Below are positions 16,267 to 23,514 of a DNA stretch of 42,945 bases, one piece after another; positions within the stretch are counted from its first letter, which is position 1, and every line of letters starts with the position of its first letter. The notes under the pieces are model-generated. The model was not told the DNA's origin. It did no database searches and worked only from the letters and a program-made list of their open reading frames with translations. The translations under genes and the position numbers were made by a program. The DNA is taken from assembly GCA_937889655.1 (NCBI GenBank), contig CALBZG010000056.1, positions 1-42,945 on the forward strand, read 5' to 3'. The stretch comes from an uncultured Clostridia bacterium. GTDB taxonomy: Bacteria > Bacillota > Clostridia > Peptostreptococcales > Anaerovoracaceae.

Positions 16267-17394
16267 ATGAAATACAGGACATTTAGAAAAACTGGGCAAG
16301 ATATCTCCGTTTTAGGCTTTGGCACCATGAGGATGCCGGTGTTGCCGGATGGGAATCTCGACGAGGCTGCGTCTGTTAAACTTATAAGAAAAGCGATCGA
16401 TCTGGGGATCAATTATGTCGACACGGCTTATATGTATCATCGGGGGCTCAGCGAAACCGTCGTAGGGAAAGCGCTGAAGGACGGGTATCGTGAAAAAGTG
16501 ATCCTTGCAGACAAAATGCCGGTCATCATCGCAAAGGAAGAGGATGACGTCAAAGCGATCTTTGAAAACCAGTTCAGACGGCTGGATGTTGATATCATCG
16601 ATTTTTATCTGCTGCACAATGTAAATATACATACCTGGAAAACAGTCAAGAAGTTGAATATGCTGCCTTTCCTGGAAAGACAGCGGGATAAAGGAAGGAT
16701 CAGGCAGATCGGCTTTTCGTTCCATGACAGTCTGGAACTTTTTAAAGAGGTGATCGACGCATACCCTTGGGATTTCTGCCAAATACAGCTGAACTATATG
16801 GACATCAAACACCAGGCGGGCCTGGAGGGTTTAAAATATGCGGCCTCAAAAGGCATACAGGTCGTCGTCATGGAGCCTTTGAAAGGCGGAAAGCTTACGG
16901 ATATCGTACCTCCGACAGTAGCGGCTTTATGGCAGGTGGCACCAATAAAAAGGACGCCGGCGGAATGGGCTTTCCGATGGGTTTGCGATTTCCCGGAGGT
17001 TCTGACTGTCCTGTCCGGAATGCATAACCAGGAGCAGCTTGTAGAAAACGTTAACATCGCCGACAGCTGCGAGGCGAACACGCTGACCGCTGAAGAAAAG
17101 GGGATCATCGAAAAGGTCGCTGCCGAATACAATAGTTTGATCAAATATTCCTGTACTTCCTGCCAGTATTGCATGCCTTGCACCGTGAAACTCAACATAC
17201 CGCTTATCATTGATTTCTTCAATCAATGGCATTTATATGGCGGGAATGAAAAAATCAAGAAGGACTATCGCATGTGGGTGGGCGATAAACGCAAAGCATC
17301 GACCTGCATTGAATGCGGAGCCTGTGAAGAGCATTGTCCGCAGCAGCTGCCTATCATCAAGATCATGAAAGAAGCAGCCGAGCTGTTTGATTGA
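16267..17394 (+). CDS. Aldo/keto reductase with C-terminal 4Fe-4S ferredoxin-like region
   Basis: The 375-residue protein is an aldo/keto reductase of the iron-sulfur subgroup (COG1453 type). The catalytic tetrad is visible as D52, Y57, K83 and H117. The C-terminal 90 residues carry two cysteine groups: CTSCQYCMPC and CIECGACEEHCP. The second is a typical ferredoxin motif. The protein could couple electron flow from ferredoxin-like centres to carbonyl reduction. An in-frame extension back to 16207 exists, but the ATG at 16267 has AAGGGAGG at good distance. It closes the apparent operon; the convergent PNPOx-like gene begins 15 bases later, with no obvious terminator. Confidence 0.88.
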   Translation: MKYRTFRKTGQDISVLGFGTMRMPVLPDGNLDEAASVKLIRKAIDLGINYVDTAYMYHRGLSETVVGKALKDGYREKVILADKMPVIIAKEEDDVKAIFENQFRRLDVDIIDFYLLHNVNIHTWKTVKKLNMLPFLERQRDKGRIRQIGFSFHDSLELFKEVIDAYPWDFCQIQLNYMDIKHQAGLEGLKYAASKGIQVVVMEPLKGGKLTDIVPPTVAALWQVAPIKRTPAEWAFRWVCDFPEVLTVLSGMHNQEQLVENVNIADSCEANTLTAEEKGIIEKVAAEYNSLIKYSCTSCQYCMPCTVKLNIPLIIDFFNQWHLYGGNEKIKKDYRMWVGDKRKASTCIECGACEEHCPQQLPIIKIMKEAAELFD

Positions 17395-17409
17395 TACGGG
17401 TCGTGGATG

Positions 17410-17880
17410 CTACTTCGCGGCTTTTCCCGTGAGGTGTTCGATATCCATTGCTATCACCAGGAATTTGCCGGTGCATTCTTTAATATATTCTTTGCCGCTT
17501 TCAATATAGTCGGGGGAATACTTTTCGAGAATCAGCAACGCTGCATGGCGAAATTCATCTCCTCCGGTCAGAGTCCTAACCTTGCCAAAGGCTATGGCGC
17601 TAGCGAATTTGGTGTTGAAATCCGAAGGCTTGACATCATCCTTTTCAACGACGCAAAAGGAAACTTTAGGGTTTTTGCCGATGGATGCCAGCTTGTGGCC
17701 TTCTGCATTGGAGCAATGAAAGTATATTTTCCCATTATCATATACATAGCTCAAGGGCACAGCATAAGGGTAGTCATCATCGCCGTCCACCGCTAAAATC
17801 CCATGAGTCTGGGATGAAAGGATGGATAGTGTCTCTTCCGGTGATACGCCTTTGTCTTTTCTTCTCATTTCTCTAAACAT
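17410..17880 (-). CDS. Pyridoxamine 5'-phosphate oxidase-fold flavoprotein, NimA-like
   Basis: The 156-residue protein has the split-barrel FMN-binding fold of the PNPOx family. The N-terminus MRRKDKG and the segments GILAVDGDDDYPYAVPLSY, KIYFHCSNAEGHKL and KVSFCVVEKDD match the NimA/5-nitroimidazole-reductase-like subgroup common in anaerobes. Its natural substrate is unknown; nitroimidazole reduction is only a family association. The start is supported by AGGAGG eight bases upstream. It lies 68 bases after the stop of the 405-residue gene on the same strand, so the two may be cotranscribed. Confidence 0.87.
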   Translation of the reverse strand: MFREMRRKDKGVSPEETLSILSSQTHGILAVDGDDDYPYAVPLSYVYDNGKIYFHCSNAEGHKLASIGKNPKVSFCVVEKDDVKPSDFNTKFASAIAFGKVRTLTGGDEFRHAALLILEKYSPDYIESGKEYIKECTGKFLVIAMDIEHLTGKAAK

Positions 17881-17948
17881 TTTGCACCTCCTGATTAAAT
17901 CGTTATCTTAAATCTTCAATGGGTGGGCAGCAAGATCCTCCATGGTTT

Positions 17949-19166
17949 TTATTCCTGGTAGAAGTCTATAAAGTCCAGAAAATCCTCGATGTCATCCTGT
18001 ATAAATTCGTAAACCACCGGCTCTTTGAATTCAAATCTGCCCGCCATTACGACCCGGTTTCCGAGGTTGCTTATTGAAAGGTCTTTTTCCATGGCCTTAA
18101 TGTTATCCAGTACGTAGGAGCTGAGCAACAGCTGCCCATAGTCGGAAACGAAATAACAGCCGAAAACATCGTCATGGAGCCGGTAGACCCGCGATCTGAC
18201 ATGCTCATTGTCCTTGTTATAGACCATGAAGAGCCGTCCTTTTTCATAAGGAGTCATAAATGCGGTCTGGGCTAGTTGCGGCATCGCGTCCGCTGCTTCA
18301 TCGGAGGTGGTCCTGATATCATAGCAGGTAACATATTCCAACCGGCTTAACATCATGGCTGCTTCGAAGGGACTGACAGAAAACATCTTATGCCGTTTGA
18401 AGCTTGCGACCATGCTGTTTTCACAATTCAACTCCGATACCATCACGTAATAACGGTTATCTGCTTCGATCAAAGAATCGCACATATATGAACCATTGAC
18501 GATTTCGATGGTGTTTTTACATAAGGTCGCCGCTGGGATCTCCGGGTAAATATCCAGATTAAAAGGCGCTTCAAAGAATCCGCCATCAGCACCACCCTTG
18601 ACTCCCGGAGAATTGCACAGAAATGCCGCGGGCATAAAGTCCCGGGCAAAAACACGCATCAAAAAATAATTGATAGCTTCATTATCGCATGTGATCGGCG
18701 CACATTCCTTGGAAAACAGGATCCGCCTGGAATCCCTTGAAAGACTGATCTTCGGAGTCATCAAAAAGGCATAGTCTCTGGAATTTTCAGCAGGAGCCAC
18801 TCCAAGGAGCTTGCTGGCCCTGGTATAATCCTGAACAAGAAACACGGCTTCATCCTGGGTAAGCTCGACTTTTTGGCCGCCCAGTCCGCCAAGCAGCAGA
18901 TCTTCGATCCTCGTCAATTCAGCTGTATCATTTCCGACATGGGTCATATAGTTGTCAAGACCATATTCTTCTGCATCAAAATAAAAAAATTGATGCAAGT
19001 CTTCAGTGTCTTCGAGGCCTTGCCTGTGCCAGTGGATATATAGCACTTCCACACCCATCAGACGCGTGTCCGTCACAAAGGCGGAAACAAACTGGTATAA
19101 TGATCGGGCAGCGGGGTCCAAACCGCCTTTTATTACTTTGAAATCCTTTATTTTCTCGCTTTTCAT
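17949..19166 (-). CDS. Conserved-looking hypothetical protein, 405 residues
   Basis: I do not recognise this protein. It lacks a signal peptide and membrane segments and is acidic, with patches of hydrophobic strands; it looks like a soluble cytoplasmic protein. The C-terminus is strongly acidic and aromatic (DDIEDFLDFIDFYQE). No catalytic motif stands out. The ATG at 19166 has no Shine-Dalgarno at normal distance, but a near-consensus promoter ends at 19174, so the transcript may begin at or within a base or two of the ATG (leaderless). It is divergent from metK and shares promoter DNA with it, which may hint at a link to SAM or methionine status. Confidence 0.7.
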   Translation of the reverse strand: MKSEKIKDFKVIKGGLDPAARSLYQFVSAFVTDTRLMGVEVLYIHWHRQGLEDTEDLHQFFYFDAEEYGLDNYMTHVGNDTAELTRIEDLLLGGLGGQKVELTQDEAVFLVQDYTRASKLLGVAPAENSRDYAFLMTPKISLSRDSRRILFSKECAPITCDNEAINYFLMRVFARDFMPAAFLCNSPGVKGGADGGFFEAPFNLDIYPEIPAATLCKNTIEIVNGSYMCDSLIEADNRYYVMVSELNCENSMVASFKRHKMFSVSPFEAAMMLSRLEYVTCYDIRTTSDEAADAMPQLAQTAFMTPYEKGRLFMVYNKDNEHVRSRVYRLHDDVFGCYFVSDYGQLLLSSYVLDNIKAMEKDLSISNLGNRVVMAGRFEFKEPVVYEFIQDDIEDFLDFIDFYQE

Positions 19167-19173
19167 ACAAAAA

Positions 19174-19202
19174 AGTATACCTTAAAAATGCTATATTGAC
19201 AA
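19174..19202 (-). promoter_or_regulatory. Reverse promoter of the 405-residue gene, possibly leaderless
   Basis: On the reverse strand, TTGTCA (19202-19197) and TATACT (19179-19174) are spaced by 17 bases. Transcription should start near 19167, next to the ATG at 19166. The -35 overlaps five bases of the metK -35. Confidence 0.7.
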
Positions 19203-19224
19203 CTTAAAGAAATAAGGGCATAAT
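19196..19224 (+). promoter_or_regulatory. Promoter of the metK riboswitch transcript
   Basis: TTGACA (19196-19201, consensus) and CATAAT (19219-19224) have 17-base spacing. Transcription is expected from about 19231, shortly upstream of the SAM-I aptamer. Confidence 0.8.
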
Positions 19225-19246
19225 ACTTGATGGGAAATTAAATATG

Positions 19247-19420
19247 CCTTATCAAGAGCGGCTGAGGGAATAGGCCCTGCGAAGCCCGGCAACCTGGCAA
19301 AATGCAGATACTGCAAAATGCGAAGGTGCTAAATCCTACAGAATCAGCATTCTGAAAGATGAGGAGGATCATTACAAAAATCTTGCCTCTCATATAGATG
19401 AAGAGGCTTATTTATTTTCT
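19247..19420 (+). ncRNA. SAM-I (S-box) riboswitch with terminator
   Basis: The conserved S-box elements are all present: CTTATCAAGAG at the 5' side, GAGGGAATAGGCCCTGCGAA, CCCGGCAACC, a GGTGCTAAATCC segment, and the 3' GAAAGATGAGG. The P1 helix pairs CCTTATC (19247-19253) with GATGAGG (19358-19364). The terminator pairs GCCTCT-CAT (19385-19393) with ATG-A-AGAGGC (19398-19407), followed by a T-rich run. The P1 3' strand ATGAG can instead pair with CTCAT of the terminator, forming an antiterminator. With SAM bound, P1 is held and transcription stops before metK, the usual OFF switch for SAM synthesis. Confidence 0.96.
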
Positions 19421-19466
19421 ATTAAGAATTATTAATAGATATTCGAAGGGAACAAAGGAGATTCAA

Positions 19467-20606
19467 ATGAAAAAACTATTCACATCAGAGTCCGTTACAG
19501 AGGGGCATCCGGATAAAATGTGCGACCAGATTTCAGATGCGATACTGGACGCAATATTAAAGGAAGATATGTATGGCCGGGTAGCGGCCGAAACAACAAC
19601 GACTACAGGATATGCCATGGTTATGGGAGAAATCACCACCTCATGCTATGTGGATATCCCAAAGATCGTCAGAGAGGTTATTTGCGATATCGGGTATGAT
19701 CGAAGCGATTTCGGATTTGATGGAAAAACTTGTGCAGTGCTGACGGCAATAGATGAACAATCCGCTGACATTGCTATGGGAGTAGACCCGGGCGGGGCTG
19801 GGGACCAGGGGATCATGTTCGGCTTTGCCTGCAATGAAACACCGGAGCTGATGCCTATGCCGATAAGCCTGGCCCATAAGCTGGCAATGAAGCTAAGCGC
19901 TGTGCGAAAGAACGGAACACTGGGTTATTTAAGGCCTGACGGAAAAACACAGGTAACGGTTGAATACGATGGCGATAAGGTCAAAAGAGTTGATACGGTA
20001 GTCATTTCCTCCCAGCATGACCCTGATGTGACAAAAGAGCAATTGACAAGGGACATCATGGAGAAAGTTATAAAGGAAACAATACCTGCGGAACTTCTGG
20101 ATGATGAAACCAAATACTTCATCAATCCAACGGGACGTTTTGTCATCGGAGGACCTCATGGAGATTCCGGACTGACTGGCCGTAAGATCATTGTCGACAC
20201 CTATGGTGGGTATGCCCGCCATGGCGGCGGTGCTTTTTCAGGAAAGGATCCAACTAAGGTAGATCGGTCGGCAACCTATGCCGCTAGATATGTTGCAAAA
20301 AATATCGTGGCTGCAGGGCTGGCGGACAAGGTGGAGATCCAGTTGGCATACGCCATCGGTGTTGCTGAGCCTGTTTCCATATTGGTGGACAGCTTTGGAA
20401 CAGGAAAGATCGAAGATGATAAGCTGGCGCTTTTAATCAAGCATAATTTCGATCTGACTCCTGCAGGGATTATAAGGACGCTGGATCTGCGGAGGCCGAT
20501 TTATAGGCAAGTGGCGGCTTACGGACACTTTGGCAGGACCGATATCGAAATACCATGGGAGCAGACTGACAAAGCTGAACTTCTCAGAAAAGAGGCAGCG
20601 CTGTAA
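19467..20606 (+). CDS. metK: S-adenosylmethionine synthetase
   Basis: This enzyme makes SAM from methionine and ATP in the cytosol. At 379 residues it has near-normal family length. Signature segments include GHPDKMCDQISDAILD near the N-terminus, GAGDQGIMFGFACNETPE, FVIGGPHGDSGLTGRKIIVDT and HGGGAFSGKDPTKVDRSA. The frame extends back to 19398, but that part overlaps the riboswitch terminator; the ATG at 19467 has AAAGGAG at good distance and begins the standard MKKLFTSESVTEGHPD. The gene is controlled by the SAM-I riboswitch, giving feedback by its product. The stop codon lies in a short direct repeat. Confidence 0.98.
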   Translation: MKKLFTSESVTEGHPDKMCDQISDAILDAILKEDMYGRVAAETTTTTGYAMVMGEITTSCYVDIPKIVREVICDIGYDRSDFGFDGKTCAVLTAIDEQSADIAMGVDPGGAGDQGIMFGFACNETPELMPMPISLAHKLAMKLSAVRKNGTLGYLRPDGKTQVTVEYDGDKVKRVDTVVISSQHDPDVTKEQLTRDIMEKVIKETIPAELLDDETKYFINPTGRFVIGGPHGDSGLTGRKIIVDTYGGYARHGGGAFSGKDPTKVDRSATYAARYVAKNIVAAGLADKVEIQLAYAIGVAEPVSILVDSFGTGKIEDDKLALLIKHNFDLTPAGIIRTLDLRRPIYRQVAAYGHFGRTDIEIPWEQTDKAELLRKEAAL

Positions 20607-20653
20607 TCCTGCAGCGCTGTAAAGAAATAAAAAGTCGGGAGCCTCTTTTTATT
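20588..20653 (+). terminator. Terminator region of metK with stop-codon repeat
   Basis: AAAAGAGGC (20588-20596), inside the end of metK, can pair with GCCTCTTTT (20641-20649), followed by T-rich sequence; the loop holds two copies of GCAGCGCTGTAA (20595-20606 and 20611-20622). An alternative, weaker hairpin is AATAAAAAG / CTTTTTATT (20626-20653). Either could end transcription. Confidence 0.6.
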
Positions 20654-20680
20654 GCTATTTTCCAGTGCTTTGTATATAAT
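20652..20680 (+). promoter_or_regulatory. Promoter of the aspartate kinase gene
   Basis: TTGCTA (20652-20657) and TATAAT (20675-20680) have 17-base spacing. The leader is only about 25 bases, leaving no room for a lysine riboswitch. Confidence 0.7.
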
Positions 20681-20711
20681 ATAAAATTATTGTATTTGAG
20701 AGGTTATCCAA

Positions 20712-22022
20712 ATGGGAGTGAAAGTTGCAAAGTTTGGCGGCAGTTCCGTTGCAGACGGAATACAGCTGGCCAAGATCAGAGAAATTATTAAAAAAGATCC
20801 GGAACGCCGTTATGTCGTGGTTTCTGCTCCGGGTAAAAGATATGAGGGAGATAACAAAATAACAGATCTGCTATATTTATGCAGAACGCATATCGAACAC
20901 AATCTTCCTTTTGACCAGGTTTTCCAGGTGGTGTGCGACCGTTTTACCGCTATGGCAGTGGGCCTTGGCATCGATGTTGATCTCACGGAGCATTTTGATA
21001 AAATAAGAAGAAAACTCCTTGAGGGCTCTTCGGAAGACTATATCGCAAGCAGAGGGGAATTTTTAAATGCCATCATAACGGCTGCCTATCTTGGCTACGA
21101 TTTCGTTGACGCTGCAGGGCTGATCCTGTTTGACGAAAATGGGAAATTTCTGGCGGAGGAAACGAACAAAACTCTGGCGGAAGAACTGAGCAAGCATCAA
21201 ACTGCCGTAATGCCCGGATTTTATGGTACAACACCGAATAAAAAAATTAAAACCTTCCCAAGGGGAGGATCTGATATAACCGGCGCCATCGTAGCCCGGG
21301 CTGTGAATGCCGATGTCTATGAAAACTGGACGGACGTCTCCGGTTTTCTTGTGGCTGATCCGCGGATCGTCAAATCAGAGCCTATCGCGAGACTTTCCTA
21401 TAAAGAATTGAGAGAACTTTCGTATATGGGGGCATCGGTGCTGCAGGAGGATGCTATTTATCCGGCCCGCATCGCCAATATTCCTATCAACATAAGAAAC
21501 ACAAACGAACCTGAAAATCCCGGAACCATGATCACCGAAACAGAGGAGCGCGACCCTGACCGGATCATCACTGGGATCGCCGGACGCAAAGACTTCACTG
21601 TAGTGGCCATTTACAAAGACATGCTGGCATCGGAGGTCGGCTTTTTAAGAAAGATCCTTTCCGTTTTCGAGGAGTACGGGATATCCGTAGAACATTGTCC
21701 GACCGGGATCGACAATATTTCTGTCGTTGTCAACACCAAAGACATCGAAGAAAAAATCGACGATGTGGTGGAGGCCATCAAAAATAGATTAAAACCGGAT
21801 ACGGTGGATGTATTCAACCAGATCGCCATGATCGCCACCGTAGGGTATGGGATGTCCATGCGCCCCGGTGTATCCGCCAAGCTTTTCACGGCATTGGCAG
21901 AAGCAGGAGTCAACATCCGTATGATCGATCAGGGCAGCAGCGAGATGAATATCATCGTTGGTGTCGCCAATAAAGATTTCGAAAAGGCTATAAGGGCTAT
22001 TTATCATGCATTTGTGGGTTAG
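20712..22022 (+). CDS. lysC: Aspartate kinase
   Basis: This enzyme phosphorylates aspartate, the first step to lysine, threonine, methionine and diaminopimelate. The protein has 436 residues. The kinase domain starts with the KFGGSSVADG motif (7-16) and contains FPRGGSDITGAIVARA. Two ACT regulatory repeats follow from about residue 300, with segments such as EVGFLRKILSVFEEYGISVE and GVSAKLFTALAEAGVNIRM. The length and ACT pair suggest a monofunctional, feedback-regulated enzyme; which amino acid inhibits it cannot be told. It is preceded by GAGAGG and a good promoter, and followed by its own terminator. Its position next to metK fits a methionine-related supply role, though lysC is also needed for the cell wall. 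Confidence 0.94.
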   Translation: MGVKVAKFGGSSVADGIQLAKIREIIKKDPERRYVVVSAPGKRYEGDNKITDLLYLCRTHIEHNLPFDQVFQVVCDRFTAMAVGLGIDVDLTEHFDKIRRKLLEGSSEDYIASRGEFLNAIITAAYLGYDFVDAAGLILFDENGKFLAEETNKTLAEELSKHQTAVMPGFYGTTPNKKIKTFPRGGSDITGAIVARAVNADVYENWTDVSGFLVADPRIVKSEPIARLSYKELRELSYMGASVLQEDAIYPARIANIPINIRNTNEPENPGTMITETEERDPDRIITGIAGRKDFTVVAIYKDMLASEVGFLRKILSVFEEYGISVEHCPTGIDNISVVVNTKDIEEKIDDVVEAIKNRLKPDTVDVFNQIAMIATVGYGMSMRPGVSAKLFTALAEAGVNIRMIDQGSSEMNIIVGVANKDFEKAIRAIYHAFVG

Positions 22023-22083
22023 CTGGAGATACGCCAGCCAGGATTGTAAAAGCAGCATGCAGAATTAAGATATTAGAAACTCG

Positions 22084-22117
22084 ATGTGGGGCAGAATTTC
22101 TGCTCCACATGTTCATT
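22084..22117 (+). terminator. Intrinsic terminator after aspartate kinase gene
   Basis: ATGTGGGGCAGA (22084-22095) pairs with TCTGCTCCACAT (22099-22110) over 12 bp including one G-T pair, with a 3-base loop, followed by a short T-rich tract. Confidence 0.75.
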
Positions 22118-22140
22118 TTTATGAAAAAATAAGGTATAAT
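22112..22140 (+). promoter_or_regulatory. Promoter of the CNNM/CorC-type gene
   Basis: TTCATT (22112-22117) and a consensus TATAAT (22135-22140) are separated by 17 bases, directly after the aspartate kinase terminator. Confidence 0.6.
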
Positions 22141-22184
22141 ATAATTTATGGTTTCTTTAAAACAAATTTCAAGGAGAATAGAAA

Positions 22185-23465
22185 ATGGAAGACACCATCG
22201 CAAGTCGAATAATAATCATTATTATACTTCTTTGTTTATCAGCATATTTCAGCGCTACAGAAACTGCATTTACTTCTGTCAATAAAATCCGAATCAAGAA
22301 TATGGCCAGCGAAGGGAATAAGAGAGCCAAACACGTTCTCGCCCTCTCGAAGAATTTCGATAAACTGCTGACCACGATCCTGGTGGGCAACAATATTGTC
22401 AATATCACTATGGCGGCAATCGGAACGCTGCTTTTCGTGGATCTTTATGGTGAATACGGCGCAACGATTTCGACAATAGTCATCACTATCGTGGTTTTGG
22501 TATTTGGTGAAATAAGTCCTAAAAGCATGGCAAAGGAAATGCCCGAAAGAGTCAGCATGGCTGTTGCTCCGACTATAGGGATTTTTATTTTTATCCTGAC
22601 GCCGTTCACCTGGATATTCGGGATACTGAAGAAAATGATTGGCAGAATGTTCAATGTCAAGGATGAGAGGACCATCACAGAGGATGAACTTTTAACAATG
22701 GTGGAAGAAGCCCAGACCGAAGGCGGGATTGGCGAAGAACAAAGCGAACTGATCCAGAATGCCATTGAATTCAATGAGCTGGAGGCTTATGATGTGTTGA
22801 CGCCAAGGGTCGATGTGGTGGCTGTTGAAGTGGATGACAGTAAGGAAGAGATCAGTAAGACTTTCCTGGAAACCGGTTTTTCAAGACTGCCGGTTTATGA
22901 GGACAATCTTGATAAAGTGATAGGAGTACTCAATCAGAAGGATTTCCACAATTATCTAGCCCATACGGAAAGACAAGTGCACGAGCTGGTCAAACCGGTG
23001 GTCTTTGTTTCCGGGTCGATCCGGATCGCGGCATTGCTTAAGAAAATGCAGAAGATAAAAACCCACATCGCGGTTGTAGTCGATGAGTACGGGGGCACTG
23101 AGGGCATCGTTACCATGGAGGACATTATCGAAGAGCTGGTGGGAGAAATCTATGACGAGCATGATGAATTTGTGGATTCCGAAATCAGCATCGAACCTCT
23201 GGCAGATGGAAGCTACAGGGTCCAGGGTACGGCAAATCTGGAAAAGTTTCTGGATATATTCGATGTTGAAACAGATCTGTCAGTGACCACCGTGAATGGT
23301 TGGGCATGCAAACAAATGAATGCCATACCGAAAGTTGGAGACTATTTTGAGGAGACTATCGAAGATCAGCTTTTCATGGTAACGGTCACGAAAGCGGACG
23401 AGAAAAAAGCGCAGGAAGTGATCGTCTTTGTGAAGGATCTGGCAACTCCTGAAGAAAAGGATTGA
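22185..23465 (+). CDS. CNNM/CorC-type membrane protein with CBS pair
   Basis: The 426-residue protein has the three-part layout of the hemolysin C/CorC family (CNNM group). A DUF21 membrane domain with about four hydrophobic segments spans residues 1-150 and includes the conserved ATETAFTSVNKIRIK. A CBS pair follows at about 200-325 (VLTPRVDVVAVEVD, then VVVDEYGGTEGIVTMEDIIEELVGEI split over two segments). The last 90 residues form a CorC_HlyC domain (DLSVTTVNGWACKQM). The family is linked to magnesium, cobalt and other divalent cation transport, and hemolysin is a historical name. The start is supported by AAGGAGA. A single promoter precedes it, and secA follows 49 bases later. Confidence 0.92.
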   Translation: MEDTIASRIIIIIILLCLSAYFSATETAFTSVNKIRIKNMASEGNKRAKHVLALSKNFDKLLTTILVGNNIVNITMAAIGTLLFVDLYGEYGATISTIVITIVVLVFGEISPKSMAKEMPERVSMAVAPTIGIFIFILTPFTWIFGILKKMIGRMFNVKDERTITEDELLTMVEEAQTEGGIGEEQSELIQNAIEFNELEAYDVLTPRVDVVAVEVDDSKEEISKTFLETGFSRLPVYEDNLDKVIGVLNQKDFHNYLAHTERQVHELVKPVVFVSGSIRIAALLKKMQKIKTHIAVVVDEYGGTEGIVTMEDIIEELVGEIYDEHDEFVDSEISIEPLADGSYRVQGTANLEKFLDIFDVETDLSVTTVNGWACKQMNAIPKVGDYFEETIEDQLFMVTVTKADEKKAQEVIVFVKDLATPEEKD

Positions 23466-23514
23466 TGATGCAACGCTTCATACGTGAGGCTTTGAATAGA
23501 TGAAGGAGATCAAT

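Noticed and set aside
19398..19466. N-terminal extension of metK
   Set aside because: It would overlap the riboswitch terminator, and the standard MetK N-terminus with a proper binding site begins at 19467.
20681..20711. Lysine riboswitch before the aspartate kinase gene
   Set aside because: The leader between promoter and gene is only about 25-30 bases, far too short.
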